The notes beneath the pieces were generated by a model that was not told the origin of the DNA, did not search any database, and saw only the letters and a program-made list of their open reading frames with translations. DNA of 9,064 nucleotides from BOG-908 sp964244615 (GTDB lineage: Bacteria > Pseudomonadota > Alphaproteobacteria > Acetobacterales > Acetobacteraceae), in contig CAXTJP010000101.1 in the NCBI GenBank assembly GCA_964244615.1, forward strand, positions 1 through 9,064, in the 5' to 3' direction. A program made the position numbers and the translations under genes. Below are positions 1 to 8,780 of the stretch, piece by piece; the first letter of the stretch is position 1; each line of letters begins with the position of its first letter.

Positions 1-115
1 GCTGCGGCGGGCCCGCAAAGGCTGCGGCCGGCAAGCCCGACAGGATCGGCAGGCCCGTGATGATCGGCAACACGAACCGGAGTCGCGCGCCCCTGGCCCT
101 GACCGGGCCCGTCAA
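1..115 (-). CDS. N-terminus of a probable exported protein (partial, runs off the window)
   Basis: This reading frame has no ATG. It opens with TTG at 115-113, overlapping the nadK stop codon as TTGA. The 38 visible residues look like a Sec signal peptide: an arginine-rich start (R6, R8, R11, R13), a hydrophobic stretch of about residues 14-29 (FVLPIITGLPILSGLP), and a small-residue cleavage site AAAFA before GPPQ, suggesting cleavage near residue 34. There is no lipobox cysteine. A GTG at codon 15 is the other possible start, but it would remove the positively charged n-region. Only a weak GAG lies upstream, inside the nadK coding sequence, so translation is probably coupled to nadK. No function can be assigned because the mature protein lies outside the window. 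The frame is short and the neighbouring frame is also open, so the call is moderate. Confidence 0.5.
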   Translation of the reverse strand, partial: MTGPVRARGARLRFVLPIITGLPILSGLPAAAFAGPPQ

Positions 116-930
116 ACCGTGAACTGCTCGGTAACGATGCGTTCGGACAATCCCTGCTCCGGGTCGAACAGGATGGTCGTCTTCACGCCGCGGTCCTCGC
201 TGACGGCCACCGAAGCCACCTCGCGCACCTCGGTGAAATCGGCGACAGCGGCGACGGGCCGTTTGTCGCCTTCCAGGATCTCGAACACGATGTCCGCGTT
301 GCTCGGCAGCAGCGCGCCGCGCCAGCGCCGGGGACGAAAGGCGCTGATCGGCGTCAGCGGCAGCAAATTGGCCGAGAGCGGCACGATCGGACCATGCGCA
401 GAGAGGTTGTAGGCGGTCGACCCCGCAGGCGTCGCCACCAGCACGCCGTCGCAGACCAGCTCCTCCAGCCGCACCCGGCCGTCGATGGTGATGCGGATCT
501 TGGCGGTCTGGCGCAGCTGGCGCAGCAGCGAGACCTCGTTCAGCGCCAGCGCCTCCTCCACCACGCCGGAGCGGGTGACGGCATGCATGCGCAGCGGGTG
601 CAAGACCACGTCCTGGCTGCGGGCGAGGCGATCGGGCAGATCGTCTTCAAGAAAGGCGTTCATCAGAAAGCCGACCGACCCGCAATTCATCCCGTAGACC
701 GGAACGTCGCAGGTCAGCGTACGGTGGAGCGTCTCCAGCATGAAGCCGTCGCCGCCCAGGCATACGACGGCATCGGCCTTGGAAAACGGTGCGTCGCCGT
801 AGCGCGACACCAGCCGCGCCCGGCTCTCCTGGGCGAACGGCGTGGGCGAAGCCAGGATGCAGATGCGGTTGATGGTGCGCAGCAGCGGCTGCAGCAGGGT
901 CGGGTGAGATGCCGCGTCCGGCGGCGTCAT
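112..930 (-). CDS. nadK: NAD kinase
   Basis: NAD kinase phosphorylates NAD to NADP in the cytoplasm and is the only de novo source of NADP. The 272-residue product has the family signatures: the GGDG motif at residues 59-62 within CLGGDGFMLETLH, the NE pair at 131-132, and the Gly/Thr-rich nucleotide loop TPAGSTAYNLSAHGP at about 167-181, followed by the C-terminal beta domain with a conserved PITPISAF-like segment (here PLTPISAF, 191-198). The length matches the short alphaproteobacterial form, which lacks the extra N-terminal domain of eukaryotic enzymes. Family similarity begins at about residue 21 (NRICILASPTP), so the first 20 residues are a non-conserved extension. I see no in-frame start nearer to the conserved part, so the ATG at 930 is kept although it has no good Shine-Dalgarno sequence. 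It lies 63 bases after the amidase gene on the same strand, so the two are probably co-transcribed. Confidence 0.95.
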   Translation of the reverse strand: MTPPDAASHPTLLQPLLRTINRICILASPTPFAQESRARLVSRYGDAPFSKADAVVCLGGDGFMLETLHRTLTCDVPVYGMNCGSVGFLMNAFLEDDLPDRLARSQDVVLHPLRMHAVTRSGVVEEALALNEVSLLRQLRQTAKIRITIDGRVRLEELVCDGVLVATPAGSTAYNLSAHGPIVPLSANLLPLTPISAFRPRRWRGALLPSNADIVFEILEGDKRPVAAVADFTEVREVASVAVSEDRGVKTTILFDPEQGLSERIVTEQFTV

Positions 931-993
931 GCGCGGCGGATCACGTCGGGCATCGGGGTCGGGTCGGGGCGAAGTGCATCTCGCCCGATCCTG

Positions 994-1842
994 TCATGCC
1001 AGCCTTCGATGCGCCAGCACCGGCATCTTGGACCGCACCGCCGAGAGCAGCTCCAAATCCAGCTCCGCAGAGACGCAGCCGGCGCCGTCCGGCAGGCAGG
1101 CGCGCACCTGGCCCCAGGGATCGCAGATCAGGCTGTGGCCGTAGGTTTCGCGCGGCCGCCCGGCACCGTCGTGATGGGTGCCCACCGTAGCCGCCGCCAC
1201 CAGCCAGCATTGCGTCTCGATCGCACGGGCACGCAACAGCACCTCCCAATGGTCGCGCCCGGTCTCCACGGTGAAGGCGGACGGAACCAGGATGACGTCC
1301 GCACCCGACCGCCGCAACGCGCCGAACAGCTCCGGGAAGCGCAGGTCGTAGCAGATCGACAGGCCCAGCACGGCCCGGCCGCCCGGCCAGGCGATCGGGC
1401 AGGTCACCACACGCTCGCCGGCGCCGAACAGGCTGCTCTCGCGATAACCCTGGCCGCCGGGGGTCACGGCGTCGAACAGGTGCATCTTGCGGTAACGGGC
1501 GATCTCGGCGCCGTCCGGGCCGAACACCAGCGTCGTGTTGAACAGCGTATCCCCGTCACGTTCGCCGATGGAGCCGCCGTGCAGCGTCACGCCCAGCCGG
1601 CGCGCCGCCCCGCTGAGGAAGCGGTAGACCGGACCGGCGCCCGCCTGGCTGCCAGGGGCCGGCAAGCTTTCGCTTTGGGCCAGCTTGGTCTCGCGGTCCG
1701 CGCCAAGGCATGTCCACATTTCAGGCAGGCTGACCAGCGCTGGGCTACCGCCCGCGGCAGCCTGGTCGAGCAGGCCGCCCAGCAGTGCGATGTTGTCGGC
1801 CTTGACCGCACCGGGCGCACACTGGACGGCGACCACCCGCAT
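994..1842 (-). CDS. Carbon-nitrogen hydrolase (nitrilase superfamily; Nit1/deaminated-glutathione amidase-like)
   Basis: This 282-residue protein has the full nitrilase-superfamily catalytic triad: Glu41 in LPEMW, Lys119 in YRKMHLFD and Cys164 in SICYDLRFPELF. The sequence around the triad, with the HLFD segment after the lysine and the YDLRFPELF segment after the cysteine, is typical of the Nit/YbeM branch, which hydrolyses deaminated glutathione and related omega-amides as metabolite repair. The length is normal for this cytoplasmic branch. The ATG at 1842 is preceded by GAGG, which comes from the stop region of the upstream small ORF (TGAGGCGCTGATG), at a good spacing, so the start is well supported. 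In many alphaproteobacteria a homologue sits next to glutaredoxin and DUF1178 genes. That pairing is absent here; the neighbours are a small NepR-like ORF upstream and nadK downstream. The exact substrate cannot be read from sequence. Confidence 0.9.
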   Translation of the reverse strand: MRVVAVQCAPGAVKADNIALLGGLLDQAAAGGSPALVSLPEMWTCLGADRETKLAQSESLPAPGSQAGAGPVYRFLSGAARRLGVTLHGGSIGERDGDTLFNTTLVFGPDGAEIARYRKMHLFDAVTPGGQGYRESSLFGAGERVVTCPIAWPGGRAVLGLSICYDLRFPELFGALRRSGADVILVPSAFTVETGRDHWEVLLRARAIETQCWLVAAATVGTHHDGAGRPRETYGHSLICDPWGQVRACLPDGAGCVSAELDLELLSAVRSKMPVLAHRRLA

Positions 1843-1849
1843 CAGCGCC

Positions 1850-2020
1850 TCAGTGCAGCTTGCTCAAGATCGCCAGCATTTCGAGCGGCAGCGCCTCGTC
1901 CAGGGTCGCACCAAAGCGCGAGGCCAGTTCGCGCTGCAGCCAGATGTCCATGACCCTGTCCTCCAGGCCATGGCGGCATCTGGCGGGCGAGAGCGGGCGA
2001 GTATCCTGGTCCGAAGTCAT
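1850..2020 (-). CDS. Small protein resembling the NepR anti-sigma factor family
   Basis: The 56-codon ORF starts at ATG 2020, preceded by GGAGG three bases away, and ends seven bases before the amidase start, whose ribosome binding site overlaps its stop. It is therefore likely a real, translationally coupled gene. Its C-terminal half (residues 28-55) aligns without gaps to the NepR pattern as I recall it, roughly LxRxLxxxYxxVxxEPVPDRFLxLLxxL. Matches or conservative replacements are L28, R30, L32, F36, L40, E42, L44, P45, M48, L49, I51, L52 and L55. The usual Asp-Arg after the proline is missing (here L46-E47). NepR proteins are 50-70-residue helix-loop-helix anti-sigma factors that hold the stress sigma factor EcfG until phosphorylated PhyR binds them. 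No phyR or ecfG lies in the window, so this would be an orphan copy. The gene call is stronger than the family call; a different small helical protein remains possible. A shorter product from the internal ATG at codon 24 is also possible. Confidence 0.6.
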   Translation of the reverse strand: MTSDQDTRPLSPARCRHGLEDRVMDIWLQRELASRFGATLDEALPLEMLAILSKLH

Positions 2021-2130
2021 GAGCCTCCAATGCAGTCCGGCAAATTCGGTTGCCGCGTGGCACCCATGCGTGTCCGGACAGCCACAGCGTCCCACGAAAT
2101 CGTTACTGCTCCGCAAATGCCGGGCCGCTG
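2021..2130 (-). other. Spacer between opgC-like gene and the small ORF
   Basis: This 110-base gap may hold a promoter for the small ORF/amidase/nadK run, but I cannot pick out a convincing -35/-10 pair, nor a GGAAC-N16/17-CGTT stress promoter (EcfG type). The only notable element is a perfect 10-base palindrome, TGTCCGGACA, at 2071-2080. The GGAGG ribosome binding site of the small ORF lies at its 3' end. No terminator with a T-run is visible, so read-through from opgC is possible. Confidence 0.3.
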
Positions 2131-3264
2131 TCAATCGGCCGCCGCCGGTGTGGCGGGCAGCGGACCACGGGCCGTTTTGCCCTTGCCCGAGTACCAGGCC
2201 GCCACGGCGCCCACGGCCCACATGGAGGCGGCGCCGGCCAGGTTCACGCCGAGCTGCACCAGCAGGCCGCCTCGCGCCTCGGTCGCCAGCCGTCCCAGGA
2301 ATGCCAGGAATATGCCGGCGCAGAACACCGGCAGCGAGTGCTGCCCGGCAATCACGAATGGCGCTGCCCACCGGGACCGGAGCCAACCGGCGTCCCGCCC
2401 GATCAGCCGCGTGCACAACCAGGTCAGCGCCAGGATCGAGATCAGCCGGAACGGATGCAGGCCACCTTTGTCCACCGACATCAGACCGCGCACGGCCCAG
2501 CCCGGCAGCAGCGCGACCGATCCCGGGTGCGGCCAGACCACCCACTGCATCAGCAGGCCGAACACGACCACGCCGACCGCGAGACCGTCGAACAGGGGCC
2601 GGGCGCGGCGCGGCGGCTCGCCCGGCGCAAAGGACAGGATGGCGCCCATCATGAACAGCAACTGCCAGGTGAACGGGTTGAAGAACCAGCCGCCCCCGGT
2701 CCAGCTCGGCAGGTTCAACGAGAACAGCCGTGCTGCGGCATAAACCGCCAGCGACAGGCCGGCCAGGACCGCGGGCCAGCGCAGCAGCGGCAGCGCCAGC
2801 GCGAACATCAGCAGCAGCGCCACGTAGAGCGGCAGCACGTTGAGGTAGGCCGGCTGGAAATGCAGCGTCAGCGCCTCGAACAGGGCGCGGTAGGGCGCGT
2901 CCCCGAGCACGTCGAGGTGGATCTCGTCGAGGAAGTCGGCGCGGTCCAGCGCCACCGCCGACACGCCCACCTGCGCCGCGAAGATCACGAACAGGAAGAT
3001 GTGGGCGATGTACAGCGTCCAGGCGCGCCGTACGACATCCGCTCCGGCGTACAGCCAGCCCTGGCGGCGGAACGTGGCGCCATAGGCAATGCCGGCCGCG
3101 TAGCCGGCGAGCAGGACGAAGATCTCTGTTGCGTCGCACAGCGCGTAGTTGCGCACGGACAGCATGCCCAGCACGTCCGCCGGGATATGGTCCGTGAAGA
3201 TCCACCACAGGGCCAGGCCGCGGAAGAAGTCGATCCGCAGGTCGCGATTGGTCTTTATCAGCAC
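2131..3264 (-). CDS. opgC: OpgC-family membrane acyltransferase-like protein
   Basis: The 377-residue polytopic inner-membrane protein has about ten hydrophobic segments and the hallmarks of the OpgC family. These are an N-terminal RDLRIDFFRGLALWWIF block (7-23) followed by the conserved His26, a TEIFVLLAGYAAGIAYG block (46-62), an FNPFTWQLLFMMGAI block (195-209), and a late GQHSLPVFCAGIFLAFLG block (307-324). The best-known member succinylates osmoregulated periplasmic glucans in E. coli; in alphaproteobacteria homologues are assumed to decorate cyclic glucans or other envelope glycans. No opgG or opgH glucan synthesis genes are in the window, so the acceptor is unknown. The start is GTG at 3264 without a recognisable ribosome binding site, chosen because the conserved RDxRxDxxRG block begins at residue 7. 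The gene is divergent from the kinase gene and 110 bases upstream of the small NepR-like ORF. Confidence 0.85.
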   Translation of the reverse strand: MLIKTNRDLRIDFFRGLALWWIFTDHIPADVLGMLSVRNYALCDATEIFVLLAGYAAGIAYGATFRRQGWLYAGADVVRRAWTLYIAHIFLFVIFAAQVGVSAVALDRADFLDEIHLDVLGDAPYRALFEALTLHFQPAYLNVLPLYVALLLMFALALPLLRWPAVLAGLSLAVYAAARLFSLNLPSWTGGGWFFNPFTWQLLFMMGAILSFAPGEPPRRARPLFDGLAVGVVVFGLLMQWVVWPHPGSVALLPGWAVRGLMSVDKGGLHPFRLISILALTWLCTRLIGRDAGWLRSRWAAPFVIAGQHSLPVFCAGIFLAFLGRLATEARGGLLVQLGVNLAGAASMWAVGAVAAWYSGKGKTARGPLPATPAAAD

Positions 3265-3551
3265 GTGGTCAGGGCGGAAGCAGGGTCTGGATCGGAGTGG
3301 GCAGTGGGCACCGGCGCAACAGGGTGCAGCTTCACCATCGGGTCAAGTGGGCCAAGTCGCTCGTAATGCAACGGACGTGACGAAGCAGCCGGACGTTGCG
3401 AACTTTTGCCGTCCACCCGCCCTAGTCAGCGGCCAATCTACAACGTAGCCTCATTCGTTAACGCCATGGCATAAAACCTAGGCGAGTCCCGCCAGGCAAT
3501 CGATACCCTGTCACGAGCAAAGGTCGCTTACGTGTCATCTGGACGGAACCG
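3265..3551. promoter_or_regulatory. Divergent intergenic region between opgC-like gene and the kinase gene
   Basis: These 287 bases must carry the promoters for two divergent transcription units. The region is less GC-rich than its flanks, especially at 3440-3480. Visible structure includes a 13-base imperfect direct repeat (CGGACGTGACGAA at 3372-3384 and CGGACGTTGCGAA at 3390-3402, 11 of 13 identical, 18 bases apart), and closely spaced short palindromes CGTTAACG (3456-3463), GCCATGGC (3463-3470) and CCTAGG (3477-3482). I could not identify a confident sigma-70 promoter on either strand. A GGAAC lies at 3545-3549, but the position where a CGTT box should follow does not match and falls inside the kinase gene. 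The purine-rich GGACGGAA at 3541-3548 is the likely ribosome binding site of the kinase. Confidence 0.45.
3372..3402. repeat. 13-base imperfect direct repeat, 18-base period
   Basis: CGGACGTGACGAA and CGGACGTTGCGAA differ at two positions and are spaced 18 bases start to start, slightly under two helical turns. Their position in the divergent intergenic region would suit a regulator binding site, but only two copies are seen and chance is not excluded. Confidence 0.35.
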
Positions 3552-6462
<2,911 letters not shown>

Positions 6463-6470
<8 letters not shown>

Positions 6471-6855
6471 CCTCTCGCTGCCGACGGATTCGGTCCGGTC
6501 GCCCACGTTGCCGATACGGGTGATGGTGGTGGAAGACGAGCTGCTGATCGCCATGCTGATCGAGGACACGCTGACGGATCGCGGCTACGTGGTGGTCGGC
6601 CCGTTCAGCAACCTGCCGGACGCGCTGCACGCGGCGCGTACGCAGCCGATGGACGCGGCCCTGCTGGACGTGAACCTGCGCGGTGAGCGGGTCTACCCGG
6701 TCGCCGAAGCCTTGGAAGCGCGCGGCATCCCGTTTCTGCTGCTGTCGGGCTACGGCGTCGATGCGGTGCCGGCGAACCGTGCCCATTGGTCGACCTGCAG
6801 CAAGCCGTTCATGCCGGGCGACCTGGCCAAGCAGCTGAAAGGCCTGATCGCCTGA
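6463..6855 (+). CDS. Single-domain response regulator (receiver only)
   Basis: The 130-residue protein consists of one receiver domain. The acidic pocket is Glu24-Asp25 (VVEDE), the phosphoacceptor is Asp69 (LLDVNL), the conserved hydroxyl residue is Ser95 (LLSGYG) and the conserved lysine is Lys114 (SKPF). No output domain follows, so it acts by phosphotransfer or protein binding. The S-G-Y-G segment after beta-4 resembles the FATGUY-type receivers that partner HWE/HisKA_2 kinases in alphaproteobacteria. The switch aromatic usually three residues before the lysine is replaced by Thr111. The ATG at 6463 overlaps the kinase stop by 8 bases, which indicates translational coupling; a longer frame from ATG 6427 exists but would add 12 non-conserved residues and a longer overlap. 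The kinase upstream is its likely phosphodonor. Confidence 0.9.
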
Positions 6856-6880
6856 CCGGCCTTCTGCGGAGCGGGCGCCT

Positions 6881-7711
6881 TTGAGGATATTGTTCCTGGG
6901 CGACATCGTCGGACGGTCCGGCCGCGACGCCGTGGGGACGGCGTTGCCGCGGCTGCGTGCCGGCCTGCGGCTGGACCTGGCCGTGGTGAACGTGGAGAAC
7001 GCGAGCCACGGCTTCGGCTGCTCGCCCGCGATGGCGGACGAGCTGTTCGCTGCGGGCGCGGACGTGCTGACGCTCGGCAACCATGCCTGGGACCGGCGCG
7101 AGCTGGCGGGCTACATCGAGACGCAGAAGAACCTCATCCGGCCGCTGAACTTCCCGCCCGGCACGCCGGGCCAGGGCTCGGTGGTGGTCGAACTGCAAGA
7201 CGGCCGGCGTGCGCTGGTGTTGCAGGCGATGGGCCGGTTGTTCATGGAGCTGACCGACGACCCGTTCCGGCTGACGGCCGAGCTGCTGGGCCGCTACCGG
7301 CTGGGTGGCCCGCCCGGCGCCGGCTGGTTGCAGGCGGTGGTGGCCGATTTGCATGGTGAGGCCACGTCGGAAAAGATGGCCTACGCCCACTCCTTCGACG
7401 GACGGGTGAGCCTGGTGGTGGGCACCCACACGCATTGCCCCACGGCCGACCACCAGATCCTGCCGGGTGGCACGGCGTATCAATCGGACGCCGGCATGTG
7501 CGGCGACTACGACAGCGTCATCGGCATGGAGAAGGGCGCCGCCGCCGCCCGGTTCTGGCGCCGCGTGCCCGGCGAACGCCTGGCACCGGCGGACGGTCGG
7601 GCCACGGTCTGCGGCGTGTTCGTGGAGACGAGCGACGAGACCGGCTTGGCGCTGCGCATAGAACCCGTCCGGGAAGGCGGAACCCTGTCCCAAACAATGC
7701 CCAATGACTAA
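6881..7711 (+). CDS. YmdB-family (TIGR00282) metallophosphoesterase
   Basis: This 276-residue protein is a cytoplasmic calcineurin-type binuclear metallophosphoesterase of the YmdB family; a Bacillus homologue hydrolyses 2',3'- and 3',5'-cyclic nucleotides and affects biofilm and motility decisions. The metal ligand set is intact: Asp8 (LGDIVG), Glu39-Asn40 (NVENASHG), Asn67-His68 (LGNHAWD), His158 (DLHGEATSEK), His183 and His185 (GTHTHCPTAD). The family C-terminal block SDAGMCGDYDSVIGM is at 202-216. Cys-Pro after THTH, where Val-Gln is usual, is a small local deviation. The start is TTG at 6881, supported by GGAG nine bases upstream at 6868-6871 and by the beta-1 strand beginning immediately (RILFLGD). 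It lies 25 bases after the receiver gene and is probably in the same operon, which could link cyclic-nucleotide turnover to the kinase; that link is inference. Confidence 0.9.
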   Translation: MRILFLGDIVGRSGRDAVGTALPRLRAGLRLDLAVVNVENASHGFGCSPAMADELFAAGADVLTLGNHAWDRRELAGYIETQKNLIRPLNFPPGTPGQGSVVVELQDGRRALVLQAMGRLFMELTDDPFRLTAELLGRYRLGGPPGAGWLQAVVADLHGEATSEKMAYAHSFDGRVSLVVGTHTHCPTADHQILPGGTAYQSDAGMCGDYDSVIGMEKGAAAARFWRRVPGERLAPADGRATVCGVFVETSDETGLALRIEPVREGGTLSQTMPND

Positions 7712-7721
7712 AAGTTCTTTG

Positions 7722-7743
7722 CTTCTTTCTTCCAAGAAAGAAG
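7722..7743. terminator. Palindromic hairpin between convergent genes (AT-rich repeat copy 1)
   Basis: CTTCTTTCTT (7722-7731), a CC spacer, then AAGAAAGAAG (7734-7743) form a perfect 10-base inverted repeat 10 bases after the ymdB-like stop and 6 bases beyond the convergent protease stop. It is preceded by AAAGTTCTTTG, a variant of the AAGTTTTTTG leader seen in the two copies at 8656-8765. The position suggests a bidirectional terminator, but no uninterrupted T-run follows on either strand, so it is not canonical. Confidence 0.55.
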
Positions 7744-7749
7744 ACTTCC

Positions 7750-8757
7750 TTACTTAGGCGAAGACCGAGGCGGAAACTGCATGACCAGGGTGTGCGAAGA
7801 AAAGCTAAACCAGGTGTGCACGCGCATCAAGAAGTCCAGACCAAGCAGCATCTCGTCTTCCCCAAGGTTGCCCTGGTCCACAATAGCGGCCGGCATGTTC
7901 TGCACCGTCAGGTCGCCGATGGTCACGGGTGTCAGTACGTGCCGCACGGCCTCGGGACGTCCGGGCCCGACCCCGCCCAGGCGGAAATGCGGGTCGAGCT
8001 TCAGGTCGGCCAGGCGCAGGCCGATCCTGTGGGCGCCGCCCCGGAAGATGGCGGAGTGGGGCGCGCCCGAATCGACCAGAGCCGTCAGCGTCTTGCCGCC
8101 GACCTGCACCTGCACGCGCGGCCGGTGGTCGTTGGGATTGTAGGAGTCTGTCATCCGGAGGGTGTAGAGGTCGCCCGACAGGAACACGGTGGGCGACGAG
8201 CAGCCTTCCAGCCCGGTGTAGAGGATCGCCTTATGGTCCGGCAGGTCGAGGTCGAGGTCGTAGGCCGCGAGGAAGTTGTCGCCAAGCAGGCCGTCCACGT
8301 TGGCGTGGCCGCCGACCCCGCCCATGTCGCTGGCCATCATCGCGAGGTGGCGGCCGTGCAGAGTGCCGAGCTGGAACGTCTTGGCCACGAACTGGTAGCC
8401 GCTTTGCGAACCGCCGATTCCCTCCGCCGTGCCGTGCGGCTCGAGCACGAGGTGCAGGCGAGCGGCCGCCTGGCTCGTCAGGGTGGTCTCCTGCGCCCCG
8501 GTGTCGAAGATCATGTTGGTCGGGACACCGTTGAGGATGGTGTCCACGAACAGGTGCTGGCCGTTGAAACGCAATGGCAGCGCGGTGGCACGGCCCATTC
8601 GGCATTGGGTGGGAGCCGAGGCTTGGCAGCCTGCGAGGAGCAGGGCAAGGCAAGCGGTTCTTTTTTGAAAAAAAGAACCAAAAAACTTTTGGTCACGAGT
8701 CGCGCGTATTGGAAAGCTCCGCGACAGCACAAGTACAAGTTTTTTTCTGCTTTTCAA
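7750..8757 (-). CDS. Putative lipoprotein with two retropepsin-like aspartic protease lobes
   Basis: The frame encodes 335 residues from a TTG at 8757. A lipobox LLLAGC places the lipid-modified cysteine at residue 44, after hydrophobic CLALLLAG, so the mature protein is probably anchored facing the periplasm. Two retropepsin-type units follow: the first has FDTGAQ (Asp85-Thr-Gly) and GLLGDNFL (156-163), the second has VDSGAP (Asp229-Ser-Gly) and LLGLDFL (304-310). Each unit shows the strand pattern of the family, so one chain could form an intramolecular dimer with both catalytic aspartates present. Substrate is unknown. The oddity is the 5' end: residues 1-34 are encoded by an AT-rich inverted repeat, giving an unusually long, atypical n-region. 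An in-frame GTG at codon 10 (8730) is the only clear alternative start. The ancestral start may have been displaced. The gene is convergent with the ymdB-like gene. Confidence 0.75.
   Translation of the reverse strand: MKSRKKLVLVLSRSFPIRATRDQKFFGSFFQKRTACLALLLAGCQASAPTQCRMGRATALPLRFNGQHLFVDTILNGVPTNMIFDTGAQETTLTSQAAARLHLVLEPHGTAEGIGGSQSGYQFVAKTFQLGTLHGRHLAMMASDMGGVGGHANVDGLLGDNFLAAYDLDLDLPDHKAILYTGLEGCSSPTVFLSGDLYTLRMTDSYNPNDHRPRVQVQVGGKTLTALVDSGAPHSAIFRGGAHRIGLRLADLKLDPHFRLGGVGPGRPEAVRHVLTPVTIGDLTVQNMPAAIVDQGNLGEDEMLLGLDFLMRVHTWFSFSSHTLVMQFPPRSSPK
8656..8696 (-). repeat. AT-rich palindromic repeat, copy 2
   Basis: GGTTCTTTTTT (8656-8666) and AAAAAAGAACC (8669-8679) make an 11-base perfect stem with a two-base spacer. 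On the minus strand it is preceded by CAAAAGTTTTTT, giving the order AAGTTTTTT-hairpin. It lies inside the reading frame of the protease-like lipoprotein, just before its lipobox. Similar sequences are, from memory, frequent between genes in Acetobacteraceae. Confidence 0.75.
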
Positions 8758-8770
8758 AAAAGCAGTTCTT
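8731..8770 (+). repeat. AT-rich palindromic repeat, copy 3, inverted relative to copy 2
   Basis: On the plus strand AAGTTTTTTTCTG leads into CTGCTTTT (8747-8754), CAA, AAAAGCAG (8758-8765), an 8-base stem, then TTCTT. It mirrors copy 2 at 8656-8696 across a 34-base GC-richer core, so the pair forms a larger inverted arrangement. It sits directly downstream of the acyl-CoA dehydrogenase stop (8781) and may serve as its terminator on the minus strand. Confidence 0.7.
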
Positions 8771-8780
8771 GCCTTCCTGG

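Noticed and set aside
927..953. Nine-codon frame (MPDVIRRA) overlapping the nadK start as ATGA
   Set aside because: It could be a leader peptide, but it has no ribosome binding site and no attenuator-like structure or codon bias, so it is probably chance.
394..1953. Long plus-strand open frame of 519 codons
   Set aside because: It lies antisense to nadK and the amidase, both of which have complete catalytic motifs; its translation is Arg/Gln/Ala/His-rich without domains, a typical GC-rich shadow frame.
2071..2080. Palindrome TGTCCGGACA as an operator
   Set aside because: A single 10-base GC-rich palindrome is expected by chance in such DNA, and there is no second copy or promoter to anchor it.
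1850..3208. 452-codon minus-strand frame covering opgC and the small ORF
   Set aside because: Most of it is an out-of-frame shadow of the OpgC-like gene; only its last 56 codons look real, and these are annotated separately from their own ATG and GGAGG.
3456..3482. Cluster of short palindromes CGTTAACG, GCCATGGC, CCTAGG
   Set aside because: Each is only 6-8 bases and they do not form one larger inverted repeat; they are noted in the intergenic entry but not called as sites.
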